Made by a program: the position numbers and the translations under genes
Shown here: positions 52,268-63,010 of the stretch, piece after piece
Position numbering within the stretch: the stretch's first letter is position 1
How the letters are laid out: the number at the start of each line of letters is the position of its first letter
Assembly: GCA_023213315.1 (NCBI GenBank)
Contig: JAKCPI010001988.1
Location: 62,001-126,000, forward strand
Reading direction: 5' to 3'
Length of the DNA: 64,000 bases
Source of the DNA: Euborellia annulipes
Lineage: Eukaryota; Arthropoda; Insecta; Dermaptera; Anisolabididae
The notes under the pieces: generated by a model
The model's input: the letters and a program-made list of their open reading frames with translations, nothing else
What the model was told of the DNA's origin: nothing
Databases searched by the model: none

Positions 52268-52829
52268 TCTATATATATAAAAATGAAATGGGAAAAATGT
52301 ATGTATGTATGTAAATATGTATGTATATGTTCTATAGAAATCCACAATTTTCAATGAATCTATTTGAAATTAAGTACACATATAGTACATGGACCAGGGA
52401 GTAACGTAGTAATAATTTGAATCTCTTAAATATTTTGTAAAAATAATTATAATCAAATTTCTTCAATATGGGAACACAAAATCAACAAGTTGGCTAGAAA
52501 TTAGAAAGCGTCCCTTGTGCTGTGTGAACCAGCTTCCTACCTGACTATGGGCTGGGGGTGGGGGCTACGCAGCAGTTGAAAAGCGAAGAGAGGACGCAGG
52601 TGACTGACCCTTTAAACAGTCATAAACAGACCCTTTTGTGCTGTGCCCAATCGGTCAAAGTGGTTTCATGTGTCGCTTGAATATAAGATACTTCCTTAAC
52701 ATCTTAACACTTGCATTGCAACAAGAAATATCCCAAATTGGGAATAAACTTGCTCGCCGAAGGCGAGCGGGGGTCCAGGGGCGCAGCCCCTGGTAGGCGG
52801 AAAGCCCGCCGAAGGCGGGCTTGCACTAG
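52268..52829 (+). mobile_element. Non-autonomous Helitron with canonical termini
   Basis: 5' end TCTATATATATAAAAATGAA preceded by A. 3' end has hairpin GCCCGCC-GAA-GGCGGGC (52804-52820), TTGCA, then CTAG (52826-52829) followed by T. TC...CTRR termini, a 3' hairpin 5-8 nt before the end and A|T insertion without duplication are the Helitron signature. Two more hairpins precede it (GCTCGCC/GGCGAGC at 52752-52768; CCAGGGGC/GCCCCTGG at 52775-52792). It is 562 bp, with a TATG microsatellite near the 5' end and no Rep/helicase. Open frames inside are incidental. Confidence 0.85.
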
Positions 52830-53680
52830 TATTAAATAAAAATAAATAATTAAATAAATTTATTAATGATCCGCTTATAGGCACCAGCCTTCGGTGGCTA
52901 GATTCAAACAAACACAATACAAATTAAAATACAATAACAACAAACAAAACAAAAGGAAAAAAAAACAGAAAACCTATAGGGGCCAATAATATAAGTTTAA
53001 AATAAATAATATATATATCTGCCTTTATACGTATATCTCAAAATCCCAACTCACTATTATGATCATCTAACAGAGAGATATTTAGAAAATTTCCAATTTG
53101 TAAATCCCTTGATCTTTGTAAATAAGAGGCAGCCAAGGTCGGGGATTGTTTCCTTCACCCTTGTCTATATCCCGCGAAAGCGTCTCAACTCCAATCGAAA
53201 TCTGATTTGTTTATAAATTACATTTCTCTGTCGTCTCTTAGACGACGCTGTCATCGCAAGTCGGATTCTAATTTGCCTGCCTAATGCTCGATTCCATCCC
53301 ATAATTCCTTTCTCATATATGAGCCTTGAGTTTGGGGAATTTGATGGCCTCATCTTCATTCTCATCCTTTTACTTCATACCCATTCCCTAAAAGCCCTCG
53401 AGCTCTCGTCTCATGAAAAACCAATCACTGATCCGAAATCAAGTCTGACCTTGCTAGATAGTAGCTAGATGTAGTTACATGAGTTCCCGTAATATGATTT
53501 TCTTTCTTATTTATTTTTTAATGCAAAGTATTTATTTATGAAAAGAAATCCATGCAAGATATGTACTGGGAGTTTTTTTTTTTAAATAAATACTGAATTA
53601 GTAACCTTGTCATCTTGTGAGACATAGAGTCTAGTATAATATTATTTGAATTAATATATGTATGTATCAAAAACATATAT
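52830..53680. other. Spacer
   Basis: AT-rich up to about 53100, then GC-richer single-copy sequence (53110-53470) with overlapping short frames and no recognised family. Confidence 0.4.
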
Positions 53681-53682
53681 TA

Positions 53683-53910
53683 TAATTAAATATACAAATT
53701 AAACACTAGGTTATTTGTTTCAAGGTTTTATTAATTAAAAAATTAACACGTATTCCGACAATTACTTGCGATTATCAGAAGTGATTGTTAGAAGAATGTA
53801 ATCACTTCTGATGATGACAAGGAATTGTCGAGATACGTATCACGTGTTAATTTTTTAATTAATAAAACCTTAAACAAATATCCTAGTGTTTAATTTGTAT
53901 ATTTAATTTT
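53683..53910. repeat. Inverted-repeat element with hammerhead-like cores
   Basis: Arms of ~100 bp (AATATACAAATTAAACACTAGG and complement; AAAAAATTAACACG and complement). Plus-strand core: CTGATGA (53808-53814), stem GACAA-GGAA-TTGTC, GAGA (53830-53833) in place of GAAA, TACGTATCACG. Minus-strand core: CTGATAA (53772-53778). The CTGATGA box here is the exact consensus. Confidence 0.65.
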
Positions 53911-54139
53911 AATTTACAAAATGTTTCAACGAGAACCAATGGTCGAAAGTTTAAATCTTAAAAAAAACATATATTATCTTCAACGGAAACTGCTAAGATA
54001 GATGTTGCCAGATCATCTTAATTACTCCTTCAAGAATGTTTCTAATTTAATTTTAAAGAATTCTTTTAAATGTAATCGAGTAAATACACTCATAGGGGAA
54101 TGGAAGTTTATTAATATATTTTGTAGATCTATATTTGTT

Positions 54140-54290
54140 TTGCTGGTAGGCTAAATGTCTCCTGGCCACACGAATCTCCAGCCTCTCAGCGGCATTGGTG
54201 TGCTTCCATTTGCACCAAGTCACCGGATCATCGATCAGCTGGAAGTACACCGATGTTCCTGATAGACTGGAGATCACCGGGTCCAGTTAA
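54140..54290 (-). other. Coding-like segment, possible exon remnant
   Basis: On the minus strand, after a stop near 54288, a 50-codon stretch has balanced composition and C/G-rich third positions, unlike other frames here: LDPVISSLSGTSVYF, QLIDDPVTWCKWKH, TNAAERLEIRVARRHLA. It then degrades into AT-rich codons. No family is recognised. A clear acceptor and donor are not seen, so it may be a decayed exon, a retrocopy fragment or a chance frame. Confidence 0.3.
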
Positions 54291-54920
54291 ATAAATCTAC
54301 TCTCAAAATATGCGGCTCGCGAAAAATTTCCAATTTTGAAAAATGGCTCGGACTATCAAGGAGCTTGGCCACCCCTGACTTAGATCATTTAAAAAATTAT
54401 ATTTCCTTAACTTTTACATGATAAGAAAAGATGACAAAAATACATGACCTCGTGTTTCCAATAATTTATTTCTGAAGTATTCGTCATTTTCAGTTCTAAC
54501 GATAAAAGGTATTTAATATTAAATATGAATCTCTCTCTTTTTCTCTCTTTCATATAACCTACTACTAACACAAAAATACATTCTCTTGCTCACATACGTA
54601 TCCCACTAACCCATACAAAGAATACAGCTACACACCAATGCACTCACACCGGTAGTTTCGATCGTAAAGCTTTAACCGCACTGCGGATTAAACTTTTTAA
54701 TTTTATTTTATTCATGTCCATTGGCAAATAGATAAAAACAAAAAAAAAAAATCAAAATTTAGTTTAAATAAGAACTTTTATTATTTTTTAAGACTTATGT
54801 TGATTAGCTTCGGTGTTATTTTGGTTTGAGGTTGTTGCAAAATTGAATGATAGTTCTAGACGTTATTTGACCTATTATACATGTATTAAAAATTTATTTT
54901 TTTTTATTATAGATGTTTGG
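54291..54920. other. AT-rich spacer
   Basis: No recognised feature; TCTC-rich tract at about 54530-54548. Confidence 0.45.
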
Positions 54921-54923
54921 ATT

Positions 54924-55175
54924 GGAGTCAGCCAAGGAAAAGTAAAAAACAAATATATAATGTCGACGTTTCGAGCGCTCGTCCTCGTCTAAGTGTCAAT
55001 TGTTACAGATGGTAATAATTAGATTGTCATTTGACATATTTTGTTTAATTATGTCAAATGACAATCTAATTATTATCATCTGAAACAATTGACACTTAGA
55101 CTGTCCAGAGGAAGAGCGCGACGGGCGCTCGAAACGTCAGCCGTATAAATTTATTTTACTATTCCTTGGCCATTA
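54924..55175. repeat. Inverted-repeat element with hammerhead-like cores
   Basis: Outer arms GTCAGCCAAGGAAAAGTAAA and complement; inner arms of ~50 bp (CTAAGTGTCAATTGTTACAG, AGATTGTCATTTGACAT and complements) around a ~10-bp loop. Plus-strand core: CAGAGGA (55106-55112), perfect stem GAGCGC/GCGCTC (55114-55130), GAAA (55131-55134), CG-TCAGC-CG, TA: the last part gives a canonical 2-bp stem III and GUA cleavage triplet. Minus-strand core: CGAGCGCTCG then GAAACGTCGAC, stem II shortened. Confidence 0.75.
55104..55146 (+). ncRNA. Hammerhead ribozyme-like core, best 3' side
   Basis: The 6-bp stem II is perfect. GAAA-CG-loop-CG-UA places the conserved A-U pair and a GUA triplet as in small type I hammerheads, with cleavage expected after 55145. 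The first box is CAGAGGA instead of CUGANGA (second base changed), which would be inactivating. Stem I is not obvious. Confidence 0.35.
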
Positions 55176-55305
55176 ATCCATTAATCTATATTTAATACTC
55201 ACAGTCAGTATAATAATTATTTTTATTTAATGAGTTTGTATATATCTGAATTTAAAAAAAATAAAAATTTATTGAAAGGGAAAAAATATTAATTAAATGG
55301 ATGGA

Positions 55306-55595
55306 AGCCCTCGGGGCATGGTGTAGAGGTTAGCTTGCTAACCTCATATACCGAACGTCGCGGGTTCGGACCCCAGGCAGTCCGATGATTTTATATAAGG
55401 CATTTGGATACCAAATGGCTTATATAAGAATGCCTGGACCCCAATATGTATAATTATAAATAACGGATATTGTTTAAAGTCTTAAATGTCCTAAGTTGCT
55501 GAAAAGACTGTGTGAATGCGTGTGTGATTGTGAGTGTAAATGAGAAAAAAGTGTGAATGTTTTTTTTCAAAAAAAAAAAAAAAAAAAAAAATGGA
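55306..55595 (+). mobile_element. S1 SINE, full length
   Basis: GCCCTCGGGGCATGGTGTAG, GTCGCGGGTTCGGACCCC, palindrome with changed outer pairs (TTATATAAGGCATTTGG / CCAAATGGCTTATATAA), GCCTGGACCCCAATATG, TAACGGATATTG, AGTTGCTGAAAAGACTGTG and a 25-nt A tail. Confidence 0.85.
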
Positions 55596-56415
55596 TGGAA
55601 ATGAGATTTTCAAAGGGAAATTTAAATAGTACGTAATGTATGTAAATATCTAAATATGTATATATGTTGTATATTTAGGATATATTTCGTATAATGGAAG
55701 ATCAATGAATATAATATTTTAATTATATTTTTTACTTTTGAAGAAGACGGTGGTATCTAATGTCATTTAGACTTGGAGTAAATTTTATTTATTTTTTATG
55801 CAAGCGAACCACTAACCCTAATATAAGATGTTAGGTCTCTACCTCTGCTTCTTAATAGTTTATTATACCGGGTGGTTCTGTAGATAATTCAGAGGGTTGA
55901 TATTGATTGTACTGTATATGGCCGTAAGGAAGATCAATTTCCATAAGGACTGTCGGCCAGGAACAAATAATTTGCGTATTATCTGTTTATTTTGTAAATA
56001 TTCCTATCCTATTGAGGTGAAATCTAACTAAAACTAAAACCAACTGGTGTTTGCAAATCGTTGCACATTCCTATCCAATATGTTAAAGTAATAGATCTCC
56101 ACAAATAAAAATTAAAAAAATGAATTTTCTATTTTAAACTTTCCACCTTAGCCTCGCATTTGGCCAATGTTAATTTCCTATAGGGATTTGTATGTTAATT
56201 TCGATTCAAAAGGGGGAAAGGGGGTCCCCTTTGGAACTTTTTACGCATTTAAAATTTTTTTTTCCAATTATTATGAAATTTTGTATTTATTTACGAATCT
56301 ATATTGTGTATAAAATGTCTAAATATAGGATTAAAATTTTGAAAAATAACCATAGTTTATTTCAAGCAATCAACATTTAAAATGCAAGTTTGAAACTAAG
56401 GTGCTATGGGAAACT
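55596..56415. other. AT-rich spacer
   Basis: No recognised repeat or gene. Confidence 0.45.
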
Positions 56416-56419
56416 AAAT

Positions 56420-56503
56420 GTGATCAGCACGGTGCACAACTTTCTCTTACCGAAGGGTAAGAGAAAGTTGTGTGCTGTGCGCCAGTCACACCAGATTTTT
56501 AAA
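56420..56503. repeat. Solo family A 5' hairpin, perfect inner stem
   Basis: AACTTTCTCTTACC-GAAG-GGTAAGAGAAAGTT is a perfect 14-bp stem with a 4-nt loop; CAGCACGGTGCAC and GTGCTGTGCGCC flank it and CACACCAGATTTTTA closes the right side. The left TCTGGTGTGAC arm is partly lost (ATGTGATCAGC). Confidence 0.75.
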
Positions 56504-56644
56504 AAATATAAAGGGTACACACTTTTCACTCCTCTCTTACGAAATATGGCAACTACTATTGTGATATACGGTATTTTCAAATTATATCAATTAATTAATT
56601 CAGTTAAATTATTCAATAAAAAAAAATAAAAAATAGCGGATATC

Positions 56645-56960
56645 TAGTAAAAAAAAGGTTTGAGGAGGCAATGGCTAAGCCGACTAAGCTGAGGGATACG
56701 GAGTCCGAAGTCTCAACACGGCTCGGGTTCGAATTATTCTCAGTCATTAGTGTCAGCCCTGACGCGTTGTGGTTAATCTGAAGAGTAACTCTTATGAGAA
56801 TGATACTGGGGTGGGTTCCCGTATCCTTCCTCAGGAGGAAGCATCTCAAATAGAGTTGGATAATTTATTGCCTTGAGGTGGAATTGAACTCGAGTTGTCT
56901 CCAACTCGGAATTATAAGCTTAACTGCTTTATCCCCTCGGCTAATCACCTCCTCATCTAC
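56645..56960. repeat. Inverted tRNA-like SINE heads
   Basis: Left: GGCAATGGCTAAGCCGAC (box A-like) and GGCTCGGGTTCGAATTA (box B). Right, minus strand: GAGGAGGTGATTAGCCGAGG (box A) and CTCGAGTTCAATTCC (box B). GAGGAGG starts both heads, so they are two inverted copies of one tRNA-like family, distinct from S1 and S2. Confidence 0.5.
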
Positions 56961-58605
56961 TTCAACTATTATATTACTAATAAAATCATTCCTAAGGTGA
57001 ACGTTTGAGATATTCTGAATCTAACCAATAGATCTATAAAATTCAGCCATCCTAACAAGCTTCTTTTGGCCTTTTCTTTCTGTCATTTATTTTATCAATC
57101 AAATATTATTAGACAACGCTTTTAATTATGAATGAAATCCACCTGTTTAACTATAATAGTCTAATAAGTAAATTACACGTTATTCCGAAACAAATAAATA
57201 CACCCTCCCTTGGATTTAGAACCATTTAGAAAATTAAAGTAGACGTTTATTAATTTAAATGGAAATTTTTGAAAAATTTCACTACGATCATACTATTATG
57301 TTGACAAAATTTATTGCTAAGACATGTCGTTCATAAATTCATCTCTCTTTGATTTTATCTAATTTTTATTCATTATAATAATTAATTGTAACGACACGAC
57401 CTCGCCAGAGAAATTATGATCATCAAAGAGAGGCTAATATTTAAATCAAGTATAATATAATATATTAAAAATTATTATTTCTACGTTTATAAGCAGCAAT
57501 TTGCCTTAAATCTAAAACCTTAGAAACTATAAAAGTTTTCATATTTATATGAAATATTAACATGAATAGAAGCGAGGAGTGGTTAGCTCCTTATCTGAAA
57601 TGGAAATTTGTTGGCATACATTGACATGAATACATTAGCTACTGTTTGAGTCGAGCCTGGCCGTTATGAATGCTGCCAAGCTAATCTGATCCAGAACTCG
57701 GCGTAGGGATGGATGCACTTTTGATACTAGGGTGGCTTGTAGCCCTACCCATCATCCCACGAAAACCCATTCTCAAAGCCACCTGAATAATCTGCTGCTA
57801 TTCTCGATTTCCTTTTTCTCTTTTTCTATTATTAGCGCAGGTTGATGGAGAAGGTTTTTACGCATTCCCTTTATCATGGAAATCCTTTCCTCGTCTTTCT
57901 TTTTCTCTCTCCATTTCAAAGAATGGCCGGTATGCTTATATTCTTCTGTTTGTCTTCTAGAGGGTTTATATTCTTGATCGTAGTACCTTTTGTTATAAAG
58001 ACACATTCCTTTTTTAATTTTCTCTTTTTTGAATTTTTAACCAATCTTGGAATAATTTATATAGAAAGTCTACATAAGATATATAATCATCAAACGCACA
58101 AAGGACAATTCTATTTGATAATTACCAAGAACGTTACATTTAATTATTCAATATTATTAATTGAAAAAAAAAAGAAGTTATCGCTAATAAAAATTTTATA
58201 TTTTCACGAAAAATTAAATAAATAATGAGCTATCCTAGGCGAAAGTCTACAAACCAAATATAAAATTATTTTTCAGATATAGGCCTAAATGAAAAAAGAT
58301 TGATTACAACATTTTTATTTATTTAATCAATTTGTATTGTGAAACAAAACAGAAATGCGGACAGGGGTTGAATTGATAAAAAATATTTAGGTGAAAGACA
58401 AAATAAAAAAAAAAAATTTTCAAAGAAAGAAAAAAATTGAAATATAGTCGCGTGACTAAGCCACTTACTCTTAAATTTGTCAAAATATAAATAGGAATAT
58501 GTAATGAAAGATACCACAACTTTTACATCAAAAAGAATAAACAAATGTAATTTTATGTATTTTATTTTTATGTATTTTAATCTTAGTGGACTTTGTAACG
58601 TAAAG
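56961..58605. other. AT-rich spacer
   Basis: No recognised gene. A 127-codon frame at 57842-58225 is Phe/Ile/Leu-rich as expected from T-rich DNA. A GC-richer patch at 57590-57785 has no repeat match. Confidence 0.45.
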
Positions 58606-58609
58606 ATAT

Positions 58610-58800
58610 GTTAAAATGCAATAGATGAGTCAAAATCCACCGGTTGAGACGTTTCAATTTAAATTTATTGTCTCATAATCAGTCGTTGGTTTGTTATAAT
58701 GTGACAGAAATAATTATTAAATACATGTACTGTGAAGGACAACAATAAGGCACTTTCTCATGTAATTAATTCATTGTTTTTAAAAAACAAACCCCATATA
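58610..58800 (-). repeat. Direct repeat unit 1: hammerhead-like core plus repeat D
   Basis: Minus strand core: CTGATTA (58676-58682), TGAGACAATAAATTTAAATT, GAAAC (58651-58655), GTCTC. Downstream on the plus strand, AGAAATAATTATTAAATAC, GTGAAGGACAACAATAAGGC and CTTTCTCATGTAATTAATTC match repeat D. About 340 bp before a second copy in the same orientation. Confidence 0.5.
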
Positions 58801-58934
58801 ATGTATTTTCATATACCAGGTACTACAGAAATGGCATACAAGTCGCGATTGACCAACCCCTCTTAAACATATTTTGTATTAGTTTATAAAAAAAGATACA
58901 AAATAGGTCTAATTGACTGTAGCTCTGATAAAGT

Positions 58935-59150
58935 AGAAAGGAAGATAGGTAGGACAGCTAAAAATAAAATCTCTGGATGCTTAGTATTAATAAATATTGA
59001 GTCGTTTCATATCAAATTCATTGTCTCCTAATCAGATGTTGATTCATTATAAAGTGCCCAGATATAATTATTAATAGGCCTAAAAGAGGAGAGAGTGAGG
59101 GACAATATTAAAGCTCTTTCTCATGTGATTAATTCATTGTTAAAAAAAAA
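58935..59150 (-). repeat. Direct repeat unit 2: hammerhead-like core plus repeat D
   Basis: Minus strand core: CTGATTA (59029-59035), GGAGACAATGAATTTGATAT, GAAAC, GACTC. Then ATATAATTATTAATAGGCC, GTGAGGGACAATATTAAAGC and TTCTCATGTGATTAATTC. Comparing units 1 and 2 suggests an ancestral stem II GAGACAA..TTGTCTC. Direct tandem placement is like the repeated ends of Penelope-like elements. Confidence 0.5.
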
Positions 59151-59624
59151 ATATGAAAAATTTGTAATAGAAACTTTTGTTTCAAAATTAAAAGAGAACT
59201 CTATCCTCTTTTATAAAAATAATTAAATAAAGATTAATCTTTATTACTAGAAATTTTTTTATTTTATTCTTATAGACTTTAGATATTTAGATAAGAAAAA
59301 TTTACCCAAATTCATATAAAACTTGACTTAAAATAAAAACTCAGTCTCATTTAAAATAAACGCTGGCCGTACTTGATTCCATGAAGAAAGGATGTTCACA
59401 GTCTGGCCTAAGAAGTCGCTTTACTCGTTGACAAGAAATCCCAAGATAAAGCAAGTATCATTGTTGAACACTGGAGGTCGAATAACACAGATCTAAAAAG
59501 AGGAAAAGAAATTTATCAATAATTAATAAAGCAAATAAGTTTGAAAACAAAATAAGTTCCACATTTAATAAGGTTTATATTTATTTTGCTTTTGCAGAAT
59601 TCTTGCCCCCCTACCGGGGAGGGG

Positions 59625-60010
59625 GGTGGGGGATCGAACCCAGGATCTCCAGCTTATTCGGAACATCGAATATCAATCAGTACACTTTCACAGACCGGAT
59701 TCTCAGCAACACAAGTAAAAACCCACAATCCCCAAAATATGAGCAATATTTAGCAATTTCATTCCGAAATGAGAAATCTTTTTTGAAAAATGTTTTCCCT
59801 TGTCCGTAGCTTGTTTTATAAGCAGTGCAAATGATACCTCGAACAGCTCTAACACCCAATGTAAACAGCAATATTCTTTTTAGAGTGCCCACTCCCCGTA
59901 TTTACAGTTAATTAATTCGAGACCTATTTATTTCAATCAAATATTGTGTCTCTATTCAGACTAGGAATAAGCTGGAGATTCCGGGTTTAAATTCCGGATG
60001 CCAGAAGACG
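59625..60010. repeat. Inverted tRNA-like segments (third family)
   Basis: GGATCGAACCCAGGATCTCC, AGCTTATTCGGAACATCG at the left is the complement of AGGAATAAGCTGGAGATTCC, GGGTTTAAATTCCGGATG at the right. Box B-like sequences are present in both. The same motif is at 21180-21310. The centre (59690-59960) is AT-rich without recognised content. Confidence 0.5.
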
Positions 60011-60354
60011 TTTAGGTCATCAGCAAAGAAAATACCCTCACAAAATTTGTTAAATATTCGTAAATATTCTGTTGTTTAAGTCCGATTCGAGACATTTGAA
60101 TATTAATATCTGATTGAATTAAATAAGTCTCAATAAGCTCCACAAATTGCACATTTTAAAATAATTTATTTTTGAAGCTCTTTTCACTTTTAAAATAAAA
60201 ATTTGTCGGACCGACTAAGGTCTTCAAATAAAACAATAAGATCAATAAGATAGAAAGAGAAAAGAAATGTTTGTGAAATTTCTTGTCAACTAAAAAAAAA
60301 AAAGTCTCATATATTCCAACTGTCAACTGATTTGTTTGTAAACTTCTTTCGATT

Positions 60355-60585
60355 GGAATGGTGTCATATGGTCTTGATCGAAGACGCCCAGGTGCAAGCT
60401 AACACAAAATCATTGCTGTCAGTCACAGTTCGATTTGCATGTCAACCTGATTGAGGGATTCTAAACCCCCAAACCTTTCTGAAAATATGGCACCCCCTAC
60501 ATCTTATGGCGGCGTATTCTATTCACGCGTGCCTCACATCACGATGCACCAATAAAAGGGGCGAGACTATCGTTTTGTCAATAGC
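60355..60585. promoter_or_regulatory. GC-richer single-copy block, possible regulatory element
   Basis: No repeat match in the window. Contains an octamer ATTTGCAT (60431-60438), GGCGGCGTATTC, TCACGCGTGCC and CAATAAAAGGGGCGAG, set in much more AT-rich flanks. No coding frame recognised. Selection for function is a guess from composition only. Confidence 0.25.
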
Positions 60586-61137
60586 AGAAGAAAATTAAAT
60601 GTCGAAACTTGTTAGATTTATTGTAGTAATAGTAAAAACCATTCAAACATTAATTCTTATTTTATTTGTGTGTATAGCCTACATATGAAAATTCCTTCTA
60701 ATATTATTATGCTAATATTTATTTTTTAATAATGAAAATATTTTTTATAAGAAGATACTTTGAATCTAGTTTTTCAATTTAAGAGATATTATTTTGGTTA
60801 CTCTAATCAAAAAAATTCTGGTGTGATAATATGACCTCCCGATAGTAGTGAAAACATATGATTTTTTGATGTATTATAATTCGAGTATGTTTTGTATATA
60901 AGCAGAGATATATCATATCTCAAGTTTGTATCAAGACTTAGGGTAGTATTTAATACTTGAAAGTTGTTTAATATATTACGAGTAGTATTAAAAAATTATC
61001 TGCTTGGTCATCTTCAGTACAAAAAGTTAAAAAAATTAAAAAACTGTGAATTTATCAAATCTATGGGAATCTACCAAATAGAACATCTATAATATAATTA
61101 TCCTTATAACACAATCTAAATTTAATTAACAACTTGT

Positions 61138-61170
61138 TCACGTTTTTACTTTCTCTTACCCTATATTATT
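61138..61170 (-). repeat. Solo 3' terminus of family A
   Basis: TTTTTACTTTCTCTTACCC followed by TATATTATTTA. No body follows in this orientation until 61700. Confidence 0.55.
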
Positions 61171-61611
61171 TAAAGTTATAATTTTTTAATTCTTTGTAGA
61201 TTTTTGTTTTAAAGATGATTAGGTGTGATGGTGGAAATGTCTGAAAATAAAATGATGATAGAGTGGTCCATCAAGGTTGGTGAATTATTCACCGGATACT
61301 TCTTGTATCCATATATACAGGGTGATTATAAAAATAAGTATATCTATTTGCAGCTATCGATATATTTACTAATTGAGAAAAGGGAAGAAGAATGGAATTT
61401 TAAAAAAATTAGTTGCAACAATCTAGCCTGCTTCATTTATTGAAAAATGTTACAGATAATGTGATTACGCTTGTTCATGGCACATTAAATTTTAAGTACC
61501 CCAAAGTCAAAAATCCCATGGCTTCAGATCAGGGGACCGAGGAGACCACGCCATTCGAAAATACCGGCTTATTACTCGATATCACAAGAATGAAAAAAAG
61601 GTTGAAATTTT

Positions 61612-61668
61612 ATATTTTTGTATAATTCTAAGATGTTCATTTTCTCGGTCAACATCTTAGAATAAAAC
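61612..61668. repeat. Short hairpin
   Basis: ATTCTAAGATGTT and AACATCTTAGAAT are perfect 13-bp arms around CATTTTCTCGGTC. Confidence 0.7.
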
Positions 61669-61699
61669 AAGATAAACTCACCAGTCCCACTCACCAGCA

Positions 61700-62283
61700 T
61701 CGTCAATAATAAAATTTTATATTTAAACTATATATCCATATGGAAATTGACAGTAAGCTTTTGAATAAAATTGGCAAAGAGTAGGTTTACTAGAACTTTA
61801 TTTGATGTACTTTTTCTGATTTTTTTTTTCATTTTCTCAAAATATTGCCAACGATTTTGGTTAAATTCACCAGTCAGTTGTTTTTCAGTTGCTCTTAAAA
61901 ATGTATTCTATATATATTCTCATATTCCCCAAAATTGTTTGAAACACTCTTTACTTTTGAACCGTATATCATAGGAATGATAGAAGAAATGCTTGTCATG
62001 ATAACAAAATATAAATACAGTATTTTTCTTATAATTGGTTATAAATTTTTCTCTTGGGATTTAATATACTCTCCATCACTCATTTGAAATAAATAGGGAG
62101 TGGGTCTTAATGGCCTTAGATGTCGAAAAAGAGCTTAAAAAACAAATAATATAAATTTATTATCTGCTACTTAATACTGTAGATGTTGAGAACAAAACAT
62201 TTAGAGAATATAACATAAGTTTCGAATAAATAAGGTAAATGAAAATTGTGTGCTGTGCCATTAGTCACACCAGATTTTTTATT
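61700..62283 (-). mobile_element. Family A element, degraded, minus strand
   Basis: Recognisable pieces: TTTAAACTATATATCCATATGG region, CAGTAAGCTTTTGAATAAAA, GGCAAAGAGTAGG, TTTGATGTACTTTTTCTG, TTTTCTCAAAATATTGCC, TTGTCATGATAACAAAATAT, and the hairpin arm GTGTGCTGTGCCATTAGTCAC, CAGATTTTTT. An S2 tail fragment (62075-62140: GGGTCTTAATGGCCTTAGA, TGTCGAAAAAGAGC) is inserted. An old copy. Confidence 0.65.
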
Positions 62284-62715
62284 ACAGGCCTTTTAATATT
62301 TTTAATCTTTAATATTCACTATCAAGCAGGCAATAAATTAAAAAAAAAAAAAAGATTTAGATGCATTGAAATACCACTTATTTTTTTTTAGTATCTAAAT
62401 GAATTTCAGATAAAATAAATAAGTCTAATTTATAATACATAAAAATTATTTAATTACCTTGAATGAATATTCAGGTGTATCTTGATTATTTCACTAATAA
62501 AATGAATAACAACAAACATATAACACAATAATTTTTACATTACTCACTAAAGAAATTCGTTTGACATTACTCGACAATAGAAATAATTTGATTAGTTACG
62601 GGATGGGCCACAGAAAGGAGGGCGCTGACAACGCTTTATTCATACAAATAGAATAACCACCAAATTCAAATCAACAATTAAATTCAAATAAAGAAAATAA
62701 TTTTAACAATTACAA
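62284..62715. other. AT-rich spacer
   Basis: Nothing recognised. Confidence 0.45.
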
Positions 62716-62717
62716 AT

Positions 62718-62930
62718 TTTTTTTTTAAACACTCACACTTTTTTCCCATTCACACACGCATACACACAGTCTTTTCGGCAACTTAAGCCATTTGGTATCC
62801 AAATGGCTTAAATAAATTACAAATTCAATTGGTATAAATAAATGTGCCTGGATAATTTATATCGTAATAAATTAATGTATGTAGTGTTTAAAGTATATTT
62901 GGTCTAAGTTCTCGAAAAGACTAAAAAGAA
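62718..62930 (-). mobile_element. S1 SINE, rearranged
   Basis: TTTTTTCCCATTCACACAC, CACAGTCTTTTCGGCAACTT, then a jump to AAGCCATTTGG..CCAAATGGC: the middle of S1 is deleted so tail and palindrome are adjacent. A second partial S1 middle/tail in plus orientation follows (TGTGCCTGG, TTCTCGAAAAGACT). Confidence 0.65.
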
Positions 62931-62937
62931 AAAAAAA

Positions 62938-63010
62938 ATGGTTTCTAAACCTATATAATAATAAGGGTCTAAATAGCCTCAAATCCCGAAAAATAATTTT
63001 TAATAGAATC
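62938..63010 (+). repeat. S2 SINE 3' fragment
   Basis: AAGGGTCTAAATAGCCTC, AAATCCCGAAAAATA. Confidence 0.45.

Noticed and set aside
57842..58225. 127-codon plus-strand open frame
   Set aside because: Phe/Leu/Ile-rich composition expected from T-rich DNA, no domain, overlaps a minus-strand frame of similar quality.
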